Assembly: GCA_028289345.1 (NCBI GenBank)
Contig: JANQQL010000015.1
Coordinates: 310,001 to 374,000 of the forward strand
DNA: 64,000 bases
Reading direction: 5' to 3'
Source: Planctomycetota bacterium
GTDB taxonomy: Bacteria; Planctomycetota; B15-G4; SIAN01
Shown here: in pieces, positions 33,191 through 39,956 of the stretch
Position numbering within the stretch: the first letter of the stretch is position 1
Layout: every line of letters starts with the position of its first letter
Notes under the pieces: generated by a model
Told to the model about the DNA's origin: nothing
The model's input: the letters and a program-made list of their open reading frames with translations, nothing else
Databases searched by the model: none
Made by a program: the position numbers and the translations under genes

Positions 33191-33342
33191 TGGCTGAAGA
33201 AAAAGGCCCTGGATGCTTGATCGAGTGACTTCCGTCTCCGACGAGGTCTCGGAACGCCAACGAATCGGTGGTTTCAAGGACTCGAGGGCGGAGGCGACGG
33301 GGTCCAATCGGGCGGCGAAGGACTCTCTCACCGACCTGCTAG
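33191..33342 (+). repeat. Dispersed repeat copy B (inverted partner of 20211-20360)
   Basis: Aligns with the minus strand of 20211-20360 from the GAAGAA/GGCC block to CTGCTAG, at about three quarters identity with one 3-nt gap. The two copies face away from each other and bracket the ELWxxDGT gene, the three-gene conflict locus and the DUF5060 gene. Neither copy has an intact open frame supported by a ribosome-binding site. Confidence 0.6.
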
Positions 33343-33829
33343 ATCTCCCGCCGGATTCGCACGATTCTGCAGGCCCTGCATCCCAGCGGGCCATGCATCA
33401 TTCCCTACCCACGGAAAGCGTCGACGCATTGCCGAATCGACACGTTGCCCATGCAGCCCTTCGCCCATGCAGCGACAGTTCTCGGGAACGATCGACTCAG
33501 ATCGTGGAACCTGATCGCACCTGGGTGGGACTTCCCCGGAATCCAAAGACGAGGGCAGTCACCGCCTGACTGCCGATCGACAGGAAGGTTGAAGGCCGTG
33601 GTTGCCGAGTCGAGGTGAACGTCCGAAGGGCCTTTCAACCGCCTGTTACCGGTCTAAGCGGCAACCGTCACAACAGCGGTCTCCAAACATCCCGCAATCT
33701 TCAAGAAAGCTTGTCGACCCACGACAGAGCTTCGCCGATCCGTTCGACTGACTCCGCTCGGTCAACGCCAGGGACTTCGGAAGCCACTCAAACCACTGAG
33801 CTTCGATCGTGATTGGGGGATTTCCCAGA

Positions 33830-33870
33830 AACGAAAACGTGATCCTCCGTCCTCATGGACGACGGATCAC
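33830..33870 (-). terminator. Rho-independent terminator of the FKBP gene
   Basis: On the minus strand GTGATCCGTCGTCC, loop ATGA, GGACGGAGGATCAC (33870 down to 33839; 12 of 14 pairs), then G and TTTTCGTTTC. It lies about 50 bp downstream of the FKBP stop codon. Confidence 0.8.
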
Positions 33871-33918
33871 GCCGTGGAGAATCCAGTGAGCAAAGAGCGG
33901 CCGCCACCGCCCGGGCGA

Positions 33919-35052
33919 TCAGTTCCCGACCTTGACCAGCTCCATGTAGAAGATGAGCTCCGCGTTCGGGGGGATTTGACCGGAACCTCTCGGTCCGTAA
34001 GCGAGATTCGACGGGATGTGGAGGAGGACCTTTCCTCCTTCCTGCATGTTTTGTAGCGCCTCGTTCCAGCCCTGGATCAACTGCCCGACGTTGAAGGTGG
34101 CAGTTCCACCTCGCGAAAACGACGAGTCAAAGCTGGTGCCGTCGGTCAGCCAACCGGCGTAGTGCACGGTGACCGGCTCGCCCATCTTCGGTGTCTTGCC
34201 ATCGCCCTTGGCCAGGGTCTCGACCTTCAATCCGCTTTCCCGGGTCTCGGTCTTGCCTTCGTCGAGCTGGCGGAACACGGGAAGCGGCAGCGGATCACTC
34301 ACCCCGATCATCTCCAGTCGCCACAACATGTCGCCCGGTTGACCGGACAATGCCGCGGGAACCTCGACCAGGCACACGCTGCCGGGGAGCATCTTCTCGA
34401 CGACCTCTCGCAGGAAAGGCCACGGGTACTTGTCCATGCGAGCCTTCAGGGGAGAACCCTGATGCTCGCTACAACCCAACAAGCGCTCATTCGGATCCCA
34501 GCAGGCGAACTTCATCTCGACCACCTGCTCCTCTCCGGCCGCTTCTCCCGCACCGCCCTTCAGAGTCTGGTACTTGAGTCCGGACTCGGTGGTGGTGATG
34601 GTCGTCGAATCGATCGGCTGGTAATCCGGGGGTCCCTGGCGGATCTCGAGCAACTCGACCTCGAAGATGAGAGTCGAGTTCGCGGGAATCGGACCGGCAC
34701 CGCGACTACCGTAGCCGAGTTCCGGCGGGATGGTCAGCTTGATGCGCGAACCCAAGGTCATCAGCTGAATCCCCTCTTGCCAGCCCGCCACCACCCGCCC
34801 GAGAGGAAACTCCGCGGGCGTGCCCCGTTGCACGCTGGAATCGAACACGGTGCCGTCGGTGAGCCAGCCGGTGTAGTGGACCTTCACGACGTCCTGCAGA
34901 CGCGGGTGATCGCCGCCCTGCCCCTCTTGCAAGATCGAGTACTGCAGGCCGGAATCGGTCGTGACCAACTCGGTATCCGCGGGGATCTTCAATTCCTCCT
35001 CCACAGCAGCGAAAGACAAGACCACAGGCAACACCATTGAAACGGGATTCAT
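33919..35052 (-). CDS. Exported triple-FKBP peptidyl-prolyl isomerase
   Basis: A 377-residue protein with a short signal-like N-terminus ([18 protein letters not shown]). FKBP domain 1 (about 34-138) has [30 protein letters not shown] and [19 protein letters not shown]. Domain 3 (about 273-376) has [30 protein letters not shown] and [19 protein letters not shown]. Both keep the active-site aromatic and hydrophobic residues. Between them, residues 156-250 also start SGLKYQTL and keep the overall length but lack the FDSS, GW and YG motifs, so the middle copy is probably a catalytically dead FKBP fold. The family speeds proline isomerisation and folding of exported proteins. Start ATG 35052 is preferred over 35154 because it begins the signal sequence. 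Confidence 0.92.
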   Translation of the reverse strand: MNPVSMVLPVVLSFAAVEEELKIPADTELVTTDSGLQYSILQEGQGGDHPRLQDVVKVHYTGWLTDGTVFDSSVQRGTPAEFPLGRVVAGWQEGIQLMTLGSRIKLTIPPELGYGSRGAGPIPANSTLIFEVELLEIRQGPPDYQPIDSTTITTTESGLKYQTLKGGAGEAAGEEQVVEMKFACWDPNERLLGCSEHQGSPLKARMDKYPWPFLREVVEKMLPGSVCLVEVPAALSGQPGDMLWRLEMIGVSDPLPLPVFRQLDEGKTETRESGLKVETLAKGDGKTPKMGEPVTVHYAGWLTDGTSFDSSFSRGGTATFNVGQLIQGWNEALQNMQEGGKVLLHIPSNLAYGPRGSGQIPPNAELIFYMELVKVGN

Positions 35053-35313
35053 GGGGACTCCAAAGGTCGGTCGGCGAAGGCGGCAGTGCGGGACAGGCAA
35101 TGACCCGGGCGAGAGCGGCCTGGACGAACGAGACGCCGACCGGAAGCTCACCAAGGAGGTGGCGCGACGCGACCTCTACCCGGCAAGTTCGACTTCACGG
35201 GGACGACGAGAAGCCCCCCAGGATGCCAGTCCCGTGGACGGAGTCAACGACGGCGAGGATTCGCGGGGGTCACGCCCGCGGCAAGTCCCAGGAACCCGAT
35301 CGGACGCCGAACC

Positions 35314-36858
35314 TCAGGAGTCCCCGTCACTCGTGGGACTCGCTTGTTTCGATTCGCCACCCTTGGAGGCTGCTCGAATCTTTTCGACTTCACGACGCAA
35401 TGCCTCGACTTCGGCGCGCAGGGCTTCCAGCTCCCGGTCCCGGGCTTCGATGGTCGCTCGCTCGTCGGTGATTTCGTTCACGAGGGTTTCGACCACCTCT
35501 TCGTGAGAGCGATCGCTTTCGAGAATCTCTTCCGCAACTTCCTGGGGCTTCTTGTCGCGGTGCGCTTGGGCTTTTTCCAAAAGCCGCTCGCGAAGCTCGT
35601 GCACGTCCAGGACTCGACCCGGAGCCGCCCCACCAAAGGCGTCGTGAAACGTGCGCCACTTCTCGTCAAACTTCTGACTCCGCATGAGCTGGAGTTTCTC
35701 GAGTGCGGCTCGGTACTCTTCCGAGGCGGTGGTGATCCCGCGAGCGTAGCTCTCCATGGATTGCAACGAAGCTTCGTCAAGGACCGGAATCGCCTTCAAG
35801 TCCAGCAATCCTTGCAGCGATCCCTCCACGGACATCTGAATGAGAGCCTGCAACGTTTGAGCGTCCATGGGCGGGGGCGTCGGCAAAGGAATCGCCTCGA
35901 ACTGCAGAGGCATGTCCTCCAACTTCTTCAAGTTTTGAAAGAACCCATCGAGTGAAAAGCCCTCCCCGGACTGGACTTGGTCCTCTAGGTTCTTCCCCCA
36001 CTCCTCCCACTGACTCGCGTAGTCTTTGCCCCACGTCTCCCATTGTTCTTCGTAGTCGTCCGCCCAAGCTTCGAGATCCCCGGAGTAGGAATCAGCGAAC
36101 TGTTCCGCCCAGCGGGTCCAGTCAAGGGTCACGGTTTCTTGTGGGATCGCCCATCCGTCGGCGCCCTGTTCCCATTGCCGAGCCCAGTCTTCCCATTGCT
36201 GCCCGTAGTTCTCTCCCCATAACTCCCACTGGTCGGCGTTCTGTTCTGCCCATGACTCCCACTGCGGGGCCCAATCCTGCTCGAGCTCTTCGCCCCAGGA
36301 CTCCATGTCCGATGAAAACAACTCCGCCCACTGCGTCACTCCCTGGGCCATGTGCTCGGCGGCGCCGCCCAAGTGTTGTGCGGCTTGTTCGATTGCTTCG
36401 GCCTTGGCTTCGGCGAGGAGACGCTTGCTCATCAAGTACTTGGCGATGGCGCCGTGCTGTTCGGGAAGCTGGGATTGCACTCCTTGCAGCAGCGACTCGA
36501 ACCACTTTTCTCCGCCGGCATCCCAGGCGTGCTTATCTTCGGAGCCAGCGAATCCACCATCCCGCACCCACTGACGACGAAAGCGCTGCAGCAGGCTCCG
36601 TAGCGCTTGCTTCTGGTCCGCCTCGAGTCTGCGCGCTCCCAGATCTCGCTCCATGCTGGCGACATCCAACAACTTTTGCAGCTGGTCGACTTCGTGGGCC
36701 AGCTTCCTGGAGACCGACCGAAGATCGGGATCCCGATCGTCGGTCGACACGGCACGGGGCTGGCTGGTGCGAGGGATCCACTCTTGGGCGAGTAGTCTCG
36801 GACCGATCCCAATCACCACAAATGCGCCGGCAAGCGAAGGGAGGAACCACATCTTCAT
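35314..36858 (-). CDS. Exported coiled-coil protein with tryptophan-rich 11-residue repeats
   Basis: A 514-residue protein with a signal peptide (about residues 4-25). The region 175-290 contains tandem 11-residue units of the form xxQWExWxxxx: APQWESWAEQN, ADQWELWGENY, GQQWEDWARQW, and later EEQWETWGKDY, ASQWEEWGKNL. The C-terminus (about 430-500) is a charged coiled coil (RDRELEALRAEVEALRREVE). I do not recognise a family. It is the third gene of a tight operon: the anti-sigma gene ends 10 bp upstream. An envelope-located structural or sensory partner of that sigma/anti-sigma pair is plausible (inference). Confidence 0.82.
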   Translation of the reverse strand: MKMWFLPSLAGAFVVIGIGPRLLAQEWIPRTSQPRAVSTDDRDPDLRSVSRKLAHEVDQLQKLLDVASMERDLGARRLEADQKQALRSLLQRFRRQWVRDGGFAGSEDKHAWDAGGEKWFESLLQGVQSQLPEQHGAIAKYLMSKRLLAEAKAEAIEQAAQHLGGAAEHMAQGVTQWAELFSSDMESWGEELEQDWAPQWESWAEQNADQWELWGENYGQQWEDWARQWEQGADGWAIPQETVTLDWTRWAEQFADSYSGDLEAWADDYEEQWETWGKDYASQWEEWGKNLEDQVQSGEGFSLDGFFQNLKKLEDMPLQFEAIPLPTPPPMDAQTLQALIQMSVEGSLQGLLDLKAIPVLDEASLQSMESYARGITTASEEYRAALEKLQLMRSQKFDEKWRTFHDAFGGAAPGRVLDVHELRERLLEKAQAHRDKKPQEVAEEILESDRSHEEVVETLVNEITDERATIEARDRELEALRAEVEALRREVEKIRAASKGGESKQASPTSDGDS

Positions 36859-36868
36859 GGGGCAAACC

Positions 36869-37609
36869 TCACTGATCGGCCCCCTGACTCAGCGCGACGC
36901 TTTCGACCCGTTCCAGACTCGAGGCAATTCGCTCGCGCAAGGCTTCGGCCTGGGTTTCGTCCACGTCGAGATGATCGAGCTGCACTTGCAGCGCCTTCAA
37001 CTCCCAAGCGAAGGTTTGCAGAAGGACTTCTTGTTCGCGAATGAGCTGGAGGTTCATCGCCTGAATTTCGGTGGCGGGTTCCACCAATTTGCTCGCATCG
37101 GCGCGGTCTCCAGTCACCAAGATCGTCAGGCTGACGCCAAGCATCAAGACCGCGGCGGTGGCGAGTCGAAACAATTGGTGGCGGCGCGCAGGAGCGCGGC
37201 TGCCTCGAGCTGATGGGGACAAGTGAGGCTGCTGGGCGTCAGCAACCCTCGCCCCATTCGTCGAAGGAGGAACCGGGGACTTCGATCGAAGAGGGCCAGG
37301 GGACACGTGACCCTCGGACACTCCGCGCTCGAACTGGATTGGTGTGTGGTCCGAGCCTCGCTGGAGTTCGGCGTCGATGCGACTCTGCAGTGTTTCGGAG
37401 ATCCGCGGAGGATTCGCCTCAATCGCTCGGTTGATCCGTGCAAAGCGGTCCTTCAACGCCCGACAGTTTTCGCACTCTTCCAGGTGCTGGGCCAGAAGCT
37501 GTTGCTCCTCTGCGCTCAGCTCGCCATCGAGAAGAGCGCTCAGTCGCTCTTCATTCTGCTCGCAATGGCCCGATGGGCCTGCAGAGAACGGTTGCTGGTC
37601 AGCGTTCAT
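36869..37609 (-). CDS. Zinc-type transmembrane anti-sigma factor
   Basis: A 246-residue protein. The N-terminus has a zinc-binding anti-sigma motif: HCEQNEERLSALLDGELS, then QHLEECENC (Hx3Cx2C, about residues 41-49). A basic, proline-rich linker leads to one membrane helix (about 147-167, ATAAVLMLGVSLTILVTG). The periplasmic tail (about 170-246) is helical and coiled-coil-like. Proteins of this kind hold their ECF sigma factor inactive at the membrane until a signal releases it. It starts 9 bp after the ECF gene and is followed by the Trp-repeat protein in the same run. Confidence 0.88.
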   Translation of the reverse strand: MNADQQPFSAGPSGHCEQNEERLSALLDGELSAEEQQLLAQHLEECENCRALKDRFARINRAIEANPPRISETLQSRIDAELQRGSDHTPIQFERGVSEGHVSPGPLRSKSPVPPSTNGARVADAQQPHLSPSARGSRAPARRHQLFRLATAAVLMLGVSLTILVTGDRADASKLVEPATEIQAMNLQLIREQEVLLQTFAWELKALQVQLDHLDVDETQAEALRERIASSLERVESVALSQGADQ

Positions 37610-37618
37610 CGGAATCTC

Positions 37619-38185
37619 TCACGAGTGTTCCTCCTGACATTCTTGCTCGAGCCATCCACCCGCTCTCAATCCTTCTTCCAACTTGCGCCTGGCCCGAAAG
37701 ATCCAAGTGCGTACTTGGGCGTGGGTCGCGCCGAGAGATTCCGCAATCTCGTCATAGGAAAGATTGGCGTTCACTTTCAGCTCCAGGGCATGGCGGTAGT
37801 TCTCCGAGAGGCCCGTCATCAGCTGGGCCACCGCCTGCTGCATGGCCGCTTCGGACTCCACCGATCGAGCCAACGGCTCTTCTCCCACCGCTTCCAAGGA
37901 CAGGTGCTGCCGGTGGCTTCGCTTGCGAAGCACATCGATGGACAGGTTGCGCAGGGTCCGGAAGAAGATCGCCGAGAAGCCCCCCAGCGAGGGCTTCACG
38001 TCCCCGCCACGTAGCGGTCGGAGCAATCGACAGAAGGCTTCCTGAACCACTTCTTCGGATTCGTCCTCATCGCGAAGCAAGGAGTAGGCATAGCGCACCC
38101 CCCGGTCGGCGTATCGCGCATAGAGAGCCGGAAACGCCGCGCCGCTGCCAAGCGCAAAAGAGGAGATCAGTTCTTCGTCGGTCAT
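37619..38185 (-). CDS. ECF-family RNA polymerase sigma factor
   Basis: A 188-residue ECF sigma factor. Region 2: LYARYADRGVRYAYSLLRDEDESEEVVQEAFCRLLR, ending SAIFFRTLRNLSIDVLRKR. Region 4: LSENYRHALELKVNANLSYDEIAESLG followed by THAQVRTWIFRARRKLEE. It is first in an operon with the zinc anti-sigma factor (9 bp gap) and the Trp-repeat protein. ATG 38185 (MTDEELISSF) is preferred over an upstream TTG at 38257, which adds 24 residues not expected for the family. The target promoters are unknown. Confidence 0.94.
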   Translation of the reverse strand: MTDEELISSFALGSGAAFPALYARYADRGVRYAYSLLRDEDESEEVVQEAFCRLLRPLRGGDVKPSLGGFSAIFFRTLRNLSIDVLRKRSHRQHLSLEAVGEEPLARSVESEAAMQQAVAQLMTGLSENYRHALELKVNANLSYDEIAESLGATHAQVRTWIFRARRKLEEGLRAGGWLEQECQEEHS

Positions 38186-38422
38186 CGTCTCCGCGAATCC
38201 CGGGAGAAGGGGTGCCGCCCCGGCGAAGTTGGCCCAGACGCCGGGGCTCCCACTCAACGCCTACGGCCCGGCCGCCGATCGTCGCAGGAATTCCCGAAAT
38301 TCCGCAATGTCCCAGGGAAATTGGTCCGGAGATCGGCCCAGGGAACGGGACCGGAGCTCCCGCTCCCGGAGGCTGGCCGGTGCGAAAGCGCTGCAAGATC
38401 TACCGGATGCTGGCGTTCCGGT

Positions 38423-39562
38423 TCACTCCTCGGCTGCGGCCCGAATCGCTCGCATCGCGCGCTCGTGCTCTCCGTTGCCCGGAGACAAAGACAGGGCCTT
38501 CTCCATGACCGAGAGGGCCTTGGAGTGCTTGCCGTCGACCGAGTGTGCCTGGGCCAGCGCCGAGTAAGCCATGCTCTTTTGCTCGTCGCTGACGAAGTTC
38601 GGATCGTTCGGGTCCTTGATCTTCTTCGCTCGACGCTCGACCTCTTTCGCGATCTTGGAAGCGACTTCCCTCATCAGTTTCTTCTCGTCTCGGTCGAGTT
38701 CTTGGCGATCCAAGAAATAGAACTGCACCATGCGCAGACCGATTTCTTCTTTGCGATCTTCGGGAGCATGACGATAGGCCATCGCGCGCGCTTGACGCGA
38801 CTCGGCCGTCTTGCCGCGTTGGGCCTCTTGGCTGGCCAGCCATTCCCAACCTTCCAGCTTCACTTCGGCAAACGGGCTGTTCGTGACTTGCTCGTAGACG
38901 GGAGCGAATGGATCTTCGCTCGACGCTCCTTCCGCAGGAGTCGCCGCCACCTTTTGGAGCAGATCCCGCAGTAACAGTTGAGCGCCCGCCAAGGTACTGC
39001 CCAGGGGATCTTCGGCACGAATGGTGTCGATGATGCGACGGAACCCGGCCTGGTCTCCCAAGTACTGGAGTTTGGAGGCCAGCAGCAACAACGCTTGCTC
39101 ATCCCCGGAGTCCACCCGCCCTCGCAACTCGCTCACCGTGTCGCGGCCGGCCTTGATGCGAGTCCCCTGATCGACGAACTCGTTGGTCGGAACCGCGCCC
39201 ATGATTGCGTCTTCGATCACTCCCTGCGGAGACAAAAAGAACATCGACGGAACAATGGAAACCTGACAATGGCGGATGACCGTCGCCTGCTGAGCATCGG
39301 CGGCGTTGACGCTGAGGCAAACGAAGCTCTGTAAGATCTCCTGAGCTGGCGGGGACTGCAAGGTCTGCTGGTAGAGCGTCTCGCAGTGCTGACTCCCTTC
39401 CATCCAGAAGTAGACGAAAAGCATCTTGTCTTGATCGCCGGCCGTGGACAGCGCGTCCTCGAAGGAACGATCGAACCACTGGATCTCGGCACGCAGCCAC
39501 GGACCGGCGGCGACAAGCGCCAGCGCCGCAACAACCGCGCGAGCTTGCAGGGGACTCACCAT
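38423..39562 (-). CDS. Exported thioredoxin-fold protein with helical C-terminus (paralogue 1)
   Basis: A 379-residue protein with a signal peptide (about residues 8-26, AVVAALALVAAGPWLRA). The thioredoxin-like domain (about 27-150) has KMLFVYFWMEGSQHCETLYQQT in place of the usual WCxxC site: SQHC keeps one Cys. VSIVPSMFFLSPQG supplies the cis-Pro loop. The C-terminal region (about 165-379) is helical and TPR-like (DEQALLLLASKLQYLGD; YSALAQAHSVDGKHSKALSVMEKALSLSP). The gene at 42871 is a paralogue with the same layout. With one Cys the domain can hardly form an internal disulfide, so an oxidoreductase function is doubtful. Confidence 0.82.
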   Translation of the reverse strand: MVSPLQARAVVAALALVAAGPWLRAEIQWFDRSFEDALSTAGDQDKMLFVYFWMEGSQHCETLYQQTLQSPPAQEILQSFVCLSVNAADAQQATVIRHCQVSIVPSMFFLSPQGVIEDAIMGAVPTNEFVDQGTRIKAGRDTVSELRGRVDSGDEQALLLLASKLQYLGDQAGFRRIIDTIRAEDPLGSTLAGAQLLLRDLLQKVAATPAEGASSEDPFAPVYEQVTNSPFAEVKLEGWEWLASQEAQRGKTAESRQARAMAYRHAPEDRKEEIGLRMVQFYFLDRQELDRDEKKLMREVASKIAKEVERRAKKIKDPNDPNFVSDEQKSMAYSALAQAHSVDGKHSKALSVMEKALSLSPGNGEHERAMRAIRAAAEE

Positions 39563-39956
39563 GATTGAACTCCGAGGCACGGACCTGTCGGTTTCTTGAA
39601 CATCGAACCGGAGTGGGAAAGCACTTTTGCTGGATCCAGTTCGCCCGCCCAAGGGACGCACGAACGCCATCGCGAACTCTCTGTAGCACCTGCAACGAGC
39701 CAAGGACACGACCGGTTCACCCTGTCACTCCGAGGGAAACCCTGAGTCGGAGTCCGGCTTAGGAGGGATGACCACCGGTCCTCGTGGGACTCACGCTTTT
39801 CGATTTTTTCCGACGTGGCTCGCCCTGCCGATGGGACCACAACGACCGAGTTCCCCCGGAAGGATCCCCACCCTGGAAAAGTTCGAGGATCCCCGGACAA
39901 TTCTTCCGGAGGAATCCATGAGTCCCACCCGATCTCAGTGACCACAAACGGGCAAT
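39563..39956. other. Divergent intergenic region between thioredoxin-fold and sigma-fusion genes
   Basis: About 394 bp. It contains a mini-ORF just upstream of the sigma-fusion start (listed separately). The rest has no recognisable gene and must contain the promoters of both genes. GC-rich inverted words occur near 39868-39900 (GGATCCCCACC / GAGGATCCCCGG), of unclear meaning. Confidence 0.4.
39918..39941 (+). CDS. Possible 7-codon upstream ORF before the sigma-fusion gene
   Basis: ATG at 39918 with a strong CGGAGGAA four to five bases upstream encodes MSPTRSQ and stops with TGA 15 bp before the sigma-fusion ATG, in the same frame. The main ATG at 39957 has a much weaker ribosome-binding site. 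Translation of the fusion could depend on reinitiation after this peptide (inference). It may also be chance. Confidence 0.35.
   Translation: MSPTRSQ

Larger units (their letters stand above)
33004..33918. other. Long intergenic region (915 bp) with repeat copy B
   Basis: No gene with recognisable features on either strand. It holds repeat copy B (33191-33342) near the left and a terminator at the right (both listed). The middle, 33345-33830, shows several short palindromic words (for example CGATCGACTCAGATCG near 33489) but no tRNA, coding family or known RNA. The start codon of the DUF5060 gene is at its left edge, so a promoter lies there. Confidence 0.4.
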
